Shown piece by piece: positions 27,863 to 36,277 of a stretch of DNA of 64,000 nt. Position 1 is the first letter of the stretch; each line of letters begins with the position of its first letter. Source of the stretch: Saccharolobus caldissimus (GTDB lineage Archaea > Thermoproteota > Thermoprotei_A > Sulfolobales > Sulfolobaceae); the NCBI RefSeq assembly GCF_020886315.1, contig NZ_AP025226.1:2506001-2570000 (forward strand), read 5' to 3'. The notes under the pieces were generated by a model. The model did no database searches, had not been told where the DNA came from, and worked only from the letters and a program-made list of their open reading frames with translations. A program made the translations under genes and the position numbers.

Positions 27863-28780
27863 ATGATAGAATTAAAGGAGATAGATAAGGGAATTATTCT
27901 AATAGCTACCGAGTATCATGATGTAGATCTTAATCTATTATTTATAACTAAAAATAATGATAATTATCTTTTAGATACATCCACATCGATACAGATAAAG
28001 GCTATAATAGATAGACTGGGTATAACGCCTAAAAATGCTATAATTTCACATGCTCACCTAGATCACGCAGGTGGTTCTGGATACTTATCTAATCAAGGGA
28101 CTAAAGTAATTGCCCATCCTATAACAGCTTCCTTATTATCAGATTTGGATAGCAGCATTTATAGTTTCTTTCCTAAAAGATATATAAAATGGATAGGTAA
28201 GGAGGAAAGTGAGAAATTTATAAAACTTATAAAAGAGGAATTAGGAGAACCAAAAATTACTAGTATTAATCTACCTAATTCAGATTTTATCAAATGTCTA
28301 GATGCATTTGGTCATGTTGCTGGAGCTATAGTATGTCAAAGTAAAGGTATATTATTTTCTGGTGATGAAATTCAAGGAAGTGGTATAAGGGGGAAAACTG
28401 AAACTAATGCTATACCACAAATTTCATCGATTCCCGAATATTTATTAACAATCTATAAAATAATCCAAATCAAACCAGAAATCATAATTCCTGCACATAA
28501 TTATTTGCCTATTAATAAGAGAGTTATTGAAGGATCAGAGGTAGATAAATTCTTATATTCATCACTAGAAGCTGTATTTAAATTACTTAATATTGCCGAA
28601 TCTATTCTTGAAAAACCTATCACATTAGGTCAATTTACACAAAAGTTATTAGAAGAATATGGAATAAAACGTAAGGTCTATCCACAAGCATTAATCACTG
28701 CGGAAGCTATACTTAAATACTTTGATAGGAAAGTTAAAAAGATAAAGGAAGGAGATGTAATTCTTTATTCTATGAAATAA
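27863..28780 (+). CDS. metallo-beta-lactamase-fold hydrolase
   Basis: 305 residues. Metal site motifs: ISHAHLDHAGG (H-x-H-x-D-H), FGHVAGA, SGDEIQG and IPAHN, as in glyoxalase-II/lactonase type proteins with two metal ions. A C-terminal all-helical region (about 225-300) resembles the tail seen in MBL proteins of the LACTB2 kind. The substrate may be a thioester, lactone or phosphodiester. The position between the sugar-acid genes makes a sugar lactonase possible. Good ribosome site tGGTGtaat 5 bp before ATG 27863. Confidence 0.87.
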   Translation: MIELKEIDKGIILIATEYHDVDLNLLFITKNNDNYLLDTSTSIQIKAIIDRLGITPKNAIISHAHLDHAGGSGYLSNQGTKVIAHPITASLLSDLDSSIYSFFPKRYIKWIGKEESEKFIKLIKEELGEPKITSINLPNSDFIKCLDAFGHVAGAIVCQSKGILFSGDEIQGSGIRGKTETNAIPQISSIPEYLLTIYKIIQIKPEIIIPAHNYLPINKRVIEGSEVDKFLYSSLEAVFKLLNIAESILEKPITLGQFTQKLLEEYGIKRKVYPQALITAEAILKYFDRKVKKIKEGDVILYSMK

Positions 28781-28875
28781 TTTTATTATTAAAGTAATTT
28801 ACAAAATTATTTTTAAGTATAGATTTAATAAATTGGAAATTAACATATATTTTATTTAATTTAATATCCTCTATG

Positions 28876-28891
28876 CTCTTACCGGTTAGAA
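28876..28891. promoter_or_regulatory. TTAC-box-like operator of the SDR gene
   Basis: CTCTTACCGGTTAGAA, centred at 28883.5, 43.5 bp upstream of ATG 28927. One arm departs by one base (GTTAGA for GTAAGA). Confidence 0.55.
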
Positions 28892-28926
28892 TTACACTTT
28901 TTAATATTTAACTCAATTATTAAAGC

Positions 28927-29697
28927 ATGGATTTAGGTTTAAAGGATAAGGTAGCGATAGTTACTGGTGGGTCTCAAGGTATAGGTAAAGGTATAATTAA
29001 AGTCCTAAAGGAGGAGAATGTTAATGTTATAAACTTCGATATTAAGGAGCCTTCTTATGATGTAGATTATTTTAAAGTAGATGTATCTAAAAAAGAGCAG
29101 GTAATTAAAGGTATAGATTATGTAATATCTAAATATGGTAGAATTGATATATTAGTTAATAATGCGGGAATAGAAAGTTACGGAGCTGTACATGAAGTAG
29201 AGGAAGACGAATGGGATAGAATAATTAACGTTAACGTTAAGGGTGTATTTTTAATGTCAAAGTACACAATACCTTATATGCTAAAGCAAGGTAAAGGAGT
29301 GATAATTAATATAGCCTCCGTTCAATCATTTGCAGTTCAAAGGAGAGTAGCAGCTTATGGTACTAGCAAACATGCAGTATTAGGTTTAACAAGGAGTATA
29401 GCAGTAGATTATGCACCTACTATAAGATGTGTAGCCGTCTGTCCAGGCTCTATTAGGACTCCTCTATTAGAATGGGCAGCAGAAAAAGAAGTCGGAAAAG
29501 ATCATGTAGAAGATAAAATACGAGAATGGGGAGAAATGCATCCGATGAAGAGAGTAGGTAGGCCAGAAGAAATAGGCTATCTAGTAGCTTTTCTAGCTTC
29601 TGACTTAGCTTCATTTATAAACGGTGAATGTGTAACGATTGATGGAGGTCTTAGAGCCTTAATACCCCTTAGTAGTCCTAAGATAGAAACGAAATAA
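28927..29697 (+). CDS. short-chain dehydrogenase/reductase (glucose/gluconate dehydrogenase-like)
   Basis: 256 residues. TGGSQGIGKG cofactor loop, NFDIKE (acidic end of beta-2, NAD preference), NNAGIES, Ser in NIASVQS, YGTSKHA catalytic Tyr-Lys, PGSIRTPLLEW and FINGECVTIDGG. A classical SDR that oxidises a sugar or reduces a keto-sugar acid in the cytoplasm; a fructuronate-reductase-type role beside the mannonate dehydratase would be attractive but is an inference. It has its own TTAC-box. Confidence 0.9.
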   Translation: MDLGLKDKVAIVTGGSQGIGKGIIKVLKEENVNVINFDIKEPSYDVDYFKVDVSKKEQVIKGIDYVISKYGRIDILVNNAGIESYGAVHEVEEDEWDRIINVNVKGVFLMSKYTIPYMLKQGKGVIINIASVQSFAVQRRVAAYGTSKHAVLGLTRSIAVDYAPTIRCVAVCPGSIRTPLLEWAAEKEVGKDHVEDKIREWGEMHPMKRVGRPEEIGYLVAFLASDLASFINGECVTIDGGLRALIPLSSPKIETK

Positions 29698-29995
29698 ATT
29701 ATAATTTTGTTTAGTAACATAATAAATATCATTTTTAGTACATGAGAGTTTTAAACTATCATAATGTTTAGTTTTACCAATTAGTAGATCTGATAAGTTT
29801 TTAGTTATATCAAGTGATATTTTCCATAAAAAATTATACTGACTCATTTTTCGAAAATATTAGTGTCTGAACCATTAGATATCCTAACATCAATAAATTA
29901 TAAATATAATTTATTATTATATTAATTGCTTTAAATATAAAAACATAATGAACTATTATATTAATATTACATCTAAGATTGGTTCTAATGATCTA

Positions 29996-30010
29996 TCTTA
30001 CTGGTGAGAG
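29996..30010. promoter_or_regulatory. TTAC-box operator of GlcS-like gene 2
   Basis: TCTTACTGGTGAGAG, centred at 30002.5, 45.5 bp upstream of ATG 30048; identical to the copy-1 operator from its TTAC onward. Confidence 0.6.
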
Positions 30011-30199
30011 TTGTGTTTTATTAATTGTTTATTGCTTTATTAAGCTTATGAAGTATTCTTATAGTCTAGTTAGGGGTTTATCTTCAACCCAAATTGCAAT
30101 AATTGTTGCAATAATTGTAATAGTAATAGTCATAGGAGCAATTGCAGGAATAATGCTAACGAGAAAACCAACACCAACAGTAATAACAACAACAATAAC
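29998..30199 (+). repeat. inverted repeat block, 5' end of GlcS-like gene 2
   Basis: 202 bp, mate of 24394-24595. The sequences part abruptly on both sides. Confidence 0.87.
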
Positions 30200-31757
30200 C
30201 ACAACAACGACAACAACAACACCAGTGACAACAACAACCACAACAACCGGACCAATAGTATTCTACACATGGTGGGCAACAGAAGGAAAAGTTGGTTTGA
30301 ATCATTTAGTAAAAGCTTTTGAAAAAGCTACTGGACTACAAATGCAGCCTTATATAGTTCCGGGAGCAGGAGGTGTTAACGCAAAATACGCAATAATAGC
30401 ATTAATAGAAGCAGGAAAACCACCAGCAGGTTTTCAAACACATTTTGGTCCAGAAATGATAAGCTATGTAGAGGCAGCACCTAACGGAGTAAACTCCTTC
30501 GTAAACATAACCCCAATAGCACAGCAGATAGGATTATTTAATAACGCAGTATATGAAGTATTACAAGCAGGAGCATATAACGGAACACTATTATCTATGC
30601 CATTAAGCGTAAGTAGGGGTTCACTTTTATTTGTTAATGTAAAACTGTTAAGGGAGTATAATTTACCATTCCCATATAACTTCAGCACACTAGTCTATGA
30701 TACAGTACAACTAGCAGAACACGGAATACACCCATGGATGGTACCGGGAGGAGATGGAGGATGGGACCAATTTAACCTATGGGAAGACATATTCCTATCC
30801 CTAGCAGGACCACAATTATACAATGAAATGATATACGGAACAATAAACCTAAACAACGCAACAGTACAAAAACTAATAAACGAGACAAACTACTGGTTCC
30901 TAAACTTCACATCCTACGACTACCCAGGATGGCAATCAATGACATGGACACAAGGACTAACACTACTAGTACAAGGAAAAGTAGCATTCCAAGCAAACGG
31001 AAACTGGTTGACCGGTTATGCATATGACTTCCTAAACACAACAGCCTACCCACCACTACCACAATACATAAACAACTCAAGCGTAACACTAATAGAATCC
31101 CCATTCCCAGGAACACAAAACTACTACGCACTAGTTGTAAATTCGATGGGTATACCAGTAGGACCACAAGAACAACAAGCTATTATACTAGCTAAATTCT
31201 GGGCTTCTTATCAAGGCCAAATGGCATGGGCTAAATGGGTAGGCGTATCCTTCTATAAGAATGCTACTGATTTCTATAATACTCCTGCTCAATGGTATGA
31301 TTATGAGCAGTTAATTAACGATTCCTCTCATCCACAAGACTTCGTTTACCAATTATCAGATGGTGGAGTTTTCGACGACGTATTTGCCCAAATAGACTCT
31401 GGATTACTAACACTACAAGAAGTAGGGCCTGCCGGATTATCAGCATGGAATTCTACATTATACTCAGCTATGCATGAGGAGGAGCAGGAGTGGTTGGCTG
31501 CTGCAAAATTAGGTTTAGGTTATATGGGCTTCCCTGGTCATCCGTTTGCAAACTACTATCCTCCATGGGTTACTGATCCAGCTGCATATGGGTTAAAACA
31601 AACAACAAAGGAATATAGTGGTAATGCAAACTCACTACTACCAGCTATACTAATCATAATAGGGTCTATGATGATCACTGACACATTAATTAGAAAATAT
31701 TATAATCAAGGCATATTAAAATTTATTAAAAAAACATATTATATAAAAGATAGATAA
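30048..31757 (+). CDS. GlcS-like sugar ABC transporter substrate-binding protein (copy 2)
   Basis: 569 residues from ATG 30048 (the frame opens at 29979, but the shared MKYSYSLVRG start and the operator distance decide). Same build as copy 1: charged N-terminus, anchor helix, Thr-rich linker, then the binding domain (GVNAKYAI, HFGPEMISYVE, GDGGWDQFNLWEDIF, YDYPGWQSMTWTQG), and a C-terminal anchor. The middle resembles the glucose-binding GlcS more than copy 1 does. Codons in 30690-31130 are strongly biased to A- and C-ending forms, unlike both ends, so the middle looks transferred or converted from another gene. The protein acts outside the membrane; sugar ligand unproven. Confidence 0.92.
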   Translation: MKYSYSLVRGLSSTQIAIIVAIIVIVIVIGAIAGIMLTRKPTPTVITTTITTTTTTTTPVTTTTTTTGPIVFYTWWATEGKVGLNHLVKAFEKATGLQMQPYIVPGAGGVNAKYAIIALIEAGKPPAGFQTHFGPEMISYVEAAPNGVNSFVNITPIAQQIGLFNNAVYEVLQAGAYNGTLLSMPLSVSRGSLLFVNVKLLREYNLPFPYNFSTLVYDTVQLAEHGIHPWMVPGGDGGWDQFNLWEDIFLSLAGPQLYNEMIYGTINLNNATVQKLINETNYWFLNFTSYDYPGWQSMTWTQGLTLLVQGKVAFQANGNWLTGYAYDFLNTTAYPPLPQYINNSSVTLIESPFPGTQNYYALVVNSMGIPVGPQEQQAIILAKFWASYQGQMAWAKWVGVSFYKNATDFYNTPAQWYDYEQLINDSSHPQDFVYQLSDGGVFDDVFAQIDSGLLTLQEVGPAGLSAWNSTLYSAMHEEEQEWLAAAKLGLGYMGFPGHPFANYYPPWVTDPAAYGLKQTTKEYSGNANSLLPAILIIIGSMMITDTLIRKYYNQGILKFIKKTYYIKDR

Positions 31758-31772
31758 TAATCTAAAAATTAA
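31445..31772 (+). repeat. inverted repeat block, 3' end of GlcS-like gene 2
   Basis: 328 bp, mate of 22836-23163; extends 15 bp past the stop codon. Confidence 0.87.
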
Positions 31773-31889
31773 GATTCAATATCTTATTTAATTTTTTATA
31801 CATTTTTATACTTACTCTTTATGATAAACCTCAGGTCCTTAGTCTCACGAGGGGAATAATTATTCATAACTATATTATTATGCCTTTAA

Positions 31890-31936
31890 GGTACCTATTC
31901 ATCTCTGCTAGTGAGGCTTTATCCCTTAATTCGCCT
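31890..31936 (-). mobile_element. relic of a TnpB-element end
   Basis: ctattcatctctgctagtga then ggctttatcccttaatt resembles the element end at ~22222-22262 (ctatccatccccgctagcga, ggcttttcgcccccttaa), with transitions scattered through it. A decayed end with no other part of the element nearby. Confidence 0.5.
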
Positions 31937-31988
31937 CTCTATGTATGGAAAAGGTTAAACTTATTAGATTAACTTATGAGTTAAAATT

Positions 31989-32222
31989 ATGGAAGTTAGG
32001 GTAAAGGTTAATAAGAAGGGTATTATAGTAATTCCTAAGGCGATAAGAGAAGAAGTTGGAATTAATGAGGGCGATATTGTAGAGATGAGAGTTGAGGGTG
32101 GTAAGATAATTATTGAGAAAATAGATTTATGGGATAGGGTGTGGAAGTGTTGTAAGGGGTCTGCTGAAGATGCTGAAAGGGAATTGGATGAGGAGGAAGA
32201 AGAGTTTTGGGAAAGAAGATAA
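31989..32222 (+). CDS. vapB: AbrB/SpoVT-type antitoxin (VapB)
   Basis: 77 residues. The swapped-hairpin AbrB DNA-binding domain is clear: VKVNKKGIIVIPKAIREEVGINEGDIVEMRVEGGKIIIEK, i.e. the whole first half, followed by an acidic tail (DEEEEEFWERR) that would neutralise the toxin. It overlaps the PIN toxin gene by 16 bp. The pair is a standard VapBC module, autoregulated by the complex. Confidence 0.92.
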   Translation: MEVRVKVNKKGIIVIPKAIREEVGINEGDIVEMRVEGGKIIIEKIDLWDRVWKCCKGSAEDAERELDEEEEEFWERR

Positions 32223-32638
32223 TAGTTGATACTTATGCCATTTTAGCAATGGCATATGGTGAGTTAACAAAGAAAGGGGAGGAGATTATGTCTGGTATAA
32301 GGAGTGGTCTATATGAGGGAATAATCCCGTCTACTGTAGTTTATGAATTTATTTTACATTGGCTTAGGGGTAAAATTCCCTCTCTTAAGTCTATAGATGA
32401 AGCTAAAACATTTCTTTTCACTTATTTCAAGGTTAATGAGTTGACTTCTAACGATTTTGTTGAAAGTGCTAAAATTAAGAAGGAGGGTGATGAAATCTTA
32501 AAAATGAATGAAAGAAGGTTAAGTATAGTTGACTCTACAATAATTCATTTAGCTAGGAAATTAGGTGTAGGAATAATAACTGGAGATAAAGACCTCACCC
32601 TAGTTGCAAGGAAGTTAGGGGTAGAAATTATTTGGTAA
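32207..32638 (+). CDS. vapC: PIN-domain ribonuclease toxin (VapC)
   Basis: 143 residues from TTG 32207. PIN-domain acidic residues: Asp8 in IIVDTYAIL, Glu in TVVYEFILHW, Asp in IVDSTIIHLA and Asp in TGDKDLTLVA. Lengths and order match VapC toxins, which cut RNA. Overlaps and is translationally coupled to the AbrB-type antitoxin. Such modules are common in Sulfolobales, and may help hold the island. Confidence 0.92.
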   Translation: MGKKIIVDTYAILAMAYGELTKKGEEIMSGIRSGLYEGIIPSTVVYEFILHWLRGKIPSLKSIDEAKTFLFTYFKVNELTSNDFVESAKIKKEGDEILKMNERRLSIVDSTIIHLARKLGVGIITGDKDLTLVARKLGVEIIW

Positions 32639-33108
32639 TTTTTTAAAAAGGTAAGGGAAAAAGTGCCGGCATATATGTATAAATTATTAATTTCTATAGA
32701 TTAAGACCTAATTCAGTTTTTCGAGTACCTTATTACATTTAAGACGAATTTATAACTAAATAACGACACTTTCAGAAAAGAATAAAATGTGAAGTGATAC
32801 TCTCAGTTTACCCTACCTTTAAGTCCAGTGAATTATATTGGAGCTTAAAGCTAATGAATGAAACTATAAGAGAAAAATCAGAAAAGCTTTTCCGAATACG
32901 TTAGTGATTCCGTTATTAGCTTTTAGCAGGTCGGTGACAGAAAAAGCTAATGCGAAAATATTAGCGTTGAGCTTTTTTATTTGGCAGCTTTGAGTACTAT
33001 TAGGGTTAGATTTAACTCTCTTTTAACTCCTCTTTACAATTATGAAAAATTCTATATCTTATAATTTAAATTTTGATTAAGTTTGACCGTTAAAAAATTA
33101 ATTAAATA
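32639..33108. other. intergenic stretch with an IS110 transposase scrap
   Basis: 470 bp without a gene. At 32969-33015 the sequence (tttttatttggcagctttga and what follows) matches the C-terminal part of the broken IS110 transposase at 44318-44350. Directly after it tagatttaactctctttta (33007-33025) is the reverse complement of 45031-45049. An imperfect hairpin (aaaaagctaatgc ... gcgttgagctttttt, 32941-32978) overlaps. Confidence 0.5.
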
Positions 33109-34059
33109 TTAATCATTAAATAATTTATTTGCTAACTGATCACTTATATTTCCTCCAGTTATCATTAAAACAACTTTCTTCTTGCTGGGAAATTTTAGTT
33201 TCATTGCAGCAGCTAATGATGCTGCACCAGCAGGTTCTGCAATTATTCTCTCTTTTTTAAATAATAGTTTTACAGCATTAATTATTTCTTCGTCGCTTAC
33301 TAATATTACGTCATCAATTCTCTTATTTAAAATAGTAAAGGCTAACTCATAAGTTCTTCCAGTAGCTATCCCCTCAGCTATTGTGTTAACTATTCCAGTA
33401 CTAACTATCTTTCCTTGCTTAAGTGATTGATATACACTGGAAGCGCCTTCCGCTTGAACGCCTATTACTTCTATTTTTGGATCAGCTGATTTATATACAA
33501 TTACAGCACTGCCTGCACCAGATCCTCCGCCTATTGGGTTAATTACTAAATCCACGTCTGGTAGATCTTCTAAAACTTCTAAGTGCATAGTGCCAACTCC
33601 TTCATATAACAAAGGCTCATTTACGCTATGAACAAAATCTAAACCTTCTTTCTCAGCTAAGCTCTTAGCATATTCTAAACTTTCATCAAATATTCTGCCA
33701 TAAAATACTACCTCACCTCCCAATTCTTTCACTGCCTCTATCTTATTTGAAGGAACACCTTGAGGCATTACTATTACTGCCTTTTTGCCTACTAGATTTG
33801 CAGCATAAGCCGCTGCCTGAGCAAAGTTTCCAGTAGAGGCTACTACTATACCCTTCTTAACCTCTTTAGCATTAACGTAATAAACCATCCCCCTAACCTT
33901 AAAAGCCTTAGTAGGTAAAGTATTTTCGAGTTTAAGGTAGACATCACACCCTAGTAAAGATGATAGAGACTTAGAATAAACTAATGGCGTCTTATAAAGA
34001 AATCTAGAAATTACCTTTCTTGCTTTAATTACATCCCTTAAAGTTGGTATTCTTAACAT
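33109..34059 (-). CDS. PLP-dependent threonine/serine dehydratase-like enzyme
   Basis: 316 residues, fold type II. N-terminal KTPLVYS, PLP lysine K54 in TKAFKVRG, STGNFAQAAAYAAN for the substrate loop, the glycine loop GGGSGAGSA and the late ITGGNIS. It matches catabolic threonine/serine ammonia-lyases lacking the regulatory domain, making 2-oxobutyrate or pyruvate. A TTAC-like palindrome lies 44.5 bp upstream of the start, so it may be controlled with the sugar-acid genes; a hydroxy-amino-acid or amino-sugar-acid substrate is then possible. Convergent with nothing; divergent from the KDG-aldolase-like gene. Confidence 0.88.
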   Translation of the reverse strand: MLRIPTLRDVIKARKVISRFLYKTPLVYSKSLSSLLGCDVYLKLENTLPTKAFKVRGMVYYVNAKEVKKGIVVASTGNFAQAAAYAANLVGKKAVIVMPQGVPSNKIEAVKELGGEVVFYGRIFDESLEYAKSLAEKEGLDFVHSVNEPLLYEGVGTMHLEVLEDLPDVDLVINPIGGGSGAGSAVIVYKSADPKIEVIGVQAEGASSVYQSLKQGKIVSTGIVNTIAEGIATGRTYELAFTILNKRIDDVILVSDEEIINAVKLLFKKERIIAEPAGAASLAAAMKLKFPSKKKVVLMITGGNISDQLANKLFND

Positions 34060-34096
34060 GATTTAAGATATTAGGCATATGCTTAAAAACGTTTAA

Positions 34097-34110
34097 TATT
34101 ATATGTAAAA
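34097..34110. promoter_or_regulatory. weak TTAC-box upstream of the PLP dehydratase
   Basis: Core TTATATGTAA (minus strand TTACATATAA, the same core as at 15163-15178), centred at 34103.5, 44.5 bp before ATG 34059. Confidence 0.45.
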
Positions 34111-34225
34111 AGACGTTAATTAATGAGTTTAAATTTCTTTGTGAATTATTTAACTTATATCATATAAGATTCTATATTCTACGTTTCAAGCTAAGGGTTA
34201 AATATTAACAAAAGTATTAGTAGTT

Positions 34226-35125
34226 ATGGTGCATACAAAGTTAAAAGGCGTCATAGTTCCCTTAATTACACCTTTTAAGAGCGATTATTCCATAGATGTT
34301 GAAGGGTTAAAATGGCTTGTAACGTATTTAATTGAGAATGGAGTAAACGGACTATTTGTAAATTCAAGTGTAGGTGAATTCGCTAGCCTAACTTTAGATG
34401 AAATGAAAACGTTAGGTAAAATAGTATTAGATACAGCAAATAATAAAGTACCAATTTTTGCAGGTATATCAACTAACTTTACTGAGGGATCCATTTCTTT
34501 AGGTAAGGAGTTTAAGGATATGGGAGCTGATTTCTTAGTGGCAATGGCTCCTTATTTCTTTAAGGTTAGTGAGAGGGAATTATTACGACATTTTTCATTA
34601 ATTGCCGAAAAGTTAGATTCTCCGATTATAATATATAACATTCCGATATACACTGGTATTAATATCCCGATATCCGTTTATAAAACCCTAGTTTCTCAAT
34701 ACTCGAATGTAGTTGGGACAAAGGTTACTATTGATAGTTTAATTTATCTTAAGAAATTAGTTAGAGAGTTAAAGGAAATTAGAAAGGATTTTGCGGTATT
34801 TACTGGATTTGATGATTATTTATTACCTTTATTAAGCATGGGTGGGGATGGTGGAGTTATGGGATTGGCTAATGTTTTGCCAAGGCTACATTTAGAAATT
34901 TATAGGAATTGGGAAAGGGGAGAGATAGATAATACAAATTGGATTAAATTATTGGAATTAACTGAGATCTATGATTATTGTAATTCTTATACGGCATCCA
35001 TAAAGGCAGCTATGAGAGCTTTAGGGATGCCTATAATGAACGTTACAAGACCTCCTCTGGATACATGTAATGAAGAGTCAGTAAGAAAGAAAGTTAATGA
35101 ATTCAAAAATTGGCTAGTATTATAA
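34226..35125 (+). CDS. DHDPS/KDG-aldolase family class I aldolase
   Basis: 299 residues. NSSVGEFASLT (46-56) is the keto-acid-binding loop, YNIP (137-140) holds the catalytic Tyr and GTKVT (164-168) the Schiff-base Lys166. The fold includes dihydrodipicolinate synthase, N-acetylneuraminate lyase and 2-keto-3-deoxygluconate aldolase; in this neighbourhood a keto-deoxy-acid aldolase or dehydratase is most likely. Located between the PLP dehydratase and araV, convergent with the ara operon. No TTAC-box at the usual distance. Confidence 0.88.
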   Translation: MVHTKLKGVIVPLITPFKSDYSIDVEGLKWLVTYLIENGVNGLFVNSSVGEFASLTLDEMKTLGKIVLDTANNKVPIFAGISTNFTEGSISLGKEFKDMGADFLVAMAPYFFKVSERELLRHFSLIAEKLDSPIIIYNIPIYTGINIPISVYKTLVSQYSNVVGTKVTIDSLIYLKKLVRELKEIRKDFAVFTGFDDYLLPLLSMGGDGGVMGLANVLPRLHLEIYRNWERGEIDNTNWIKLLELTEIYDYCNSYTASIKAAMRALGMPIMNVTRPPLDTCNEESVRKKVNEFKNWLVL

Positions 35126-35155
35126 ACGTATGCACAAAATGTTTAAGGTAAAATA

Positions 35156-36274
35156 TCATTCTTGTTTAACTACCTTCTTCTCTCTTGCTAATATATTATT
35201 TCCATTTACGTCAAACACTTTTATCTTCCCCATTTTAACTAGTAAATGAGTTTCCGTTCCTATCTCTAAAGGCTCTTCTGAATCAATTATTATATCTATT
35301 TCCTCGTTACTTATAGGAGATACTACTATTTTAAATATTCCAGCACCGTAACTTACTAATTTCACCTTTACTACACCAACGTCAACATATCTATCTAACG
35401 GTCGTTCTGATAGCATTATATCATCGGGTCTTAGCCCTATAATTACTTCTTGTAGATTGTCTAATTTGAAGTTTAACGGTATCTTAAGGTTCCCTATTAT
35501 AGCATTGTTTTCAATGACTTTTGCGTGAATTAAGTTTATCTCACCCGTAAGTTTAGCTATTAGATCTGTTGCAGGCATATCGTAGATCTCTATTGGAGCT
35601 CCTATTTGAGCGAACTTACCGTTAACTATCACTCCAGCTTTATTGGCTATTGCGAATATATCTGCGGGATCGTGAGAAACTATAATTGTAGTTAACTTCC
35701 TTTCCCTCTGTATTTTTCTAACTAATGCCCTAGCACTTTCTCTTATTTGCGCATCTAAATTGCTAAAGGGCTCATCTAATAATAATACTTTAGGATCTTT
35801 TACTAATGCTCTAGCTATTGCTGTTCTTTGCATTTGTCCTCCTGATAATTCCTTAGGATATCTGTCTAAAACGTTAGTTAAACCTAATTCTTCTGCTACC
35901 TCTCTTACTTTTTTCTCGATTTTATCTCTAGGAACTTTAGCTAATTTTAATGGAAATGCTATATTATCGAAAACCTTCATGTTAGGATATAGAGCCCAGT
36001 TCTGAAATACCATAGCTATTCCTCTCTTTTCAGGCCCTAAAATTACTCTATGGGGTTCTGAGACTAATTCGTCATCAAAATATATATAGCCCGAGGTTGG
36101 TTCCTCTAGTCCTGCTATAAGTCTAAGGAAGGTTGATTTACCATGACCGCTGGGACCTAGAACTCCAAATGAAGTTCCATTATCTATTTTTATACTTATA
36201 TTATCAACTGCTTTTATTTCTGTTCTACCCTTCTTAAAGACTTTAGTTAAATTTTCCACCTTTATGCTACTCAT
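35156..36274 (-). CDS. araV: arabinose ABC transporter ATP-binding protein AraV
   Basis: 372 residues. Walker A GPSGHGKSTF (note His in place of the usual Ala or Cys), signature ELSGGQMQR, Walker B LLLDEPFSNLDAQI, H-loop VSHDPADIF, then a regulatory OB-domain with IGLRPDDI. It is the last gene of the ara operon, 4 bp after the second permease, with ribosome site GGGGGTG before ATG 36274. It powers arabinose import through AraTU. The identification follows gene order S-T-U-V known from S. solfataricus. Confidence 0.92.
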   Translation of the reverse strand: MSSIKVENLTKVFKKGRTEIKAVDNISIKIDNGTSFGVLGPSGHGKSTFLRLIAGLEEPTSGYIYFDDELVSEPHRVILGPEKRGIAMVFQNWALYPNMKVFDNIAFPLKLAKVPRDKIEKKVREVAEELGLTNVLDRYPKELSGGQMQRTAIARALVKDPKVLLLDEPFSNLDAQIRESARALVRKIQRERKLTTIIVSHDPADIFAIANKAGVIVNGKFAQIGAPIEIYDMPATDLIAKLTGEINLIHAKVIENNAIIGNLKIPLNFKLDNLQEVIIGLRPDDIMLSERPLDRYVDVGVVKVKLVSYGAGIFKIVVSPISNEEIDIIIDSEEPLEIGTETHLLVKMGKIKVFDVNGNNILAREKKVVKQE

Positions 36275-36277
36275 ATT

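Noticed and set aside
30059-30241. Minus-strand open frame rich in Val opposite the GlcS-like linker
   Set aside because: An artefact of the Thr-rich ACA repeats on the coding strand.
34285-34494. Open frames opposite to real genes (for example 34285-34494 minus, 48944-49267 plus, 5904-6143 plus)
   Set aside because: They are shadows of well-supported genes on the other strand, with no family likeness.
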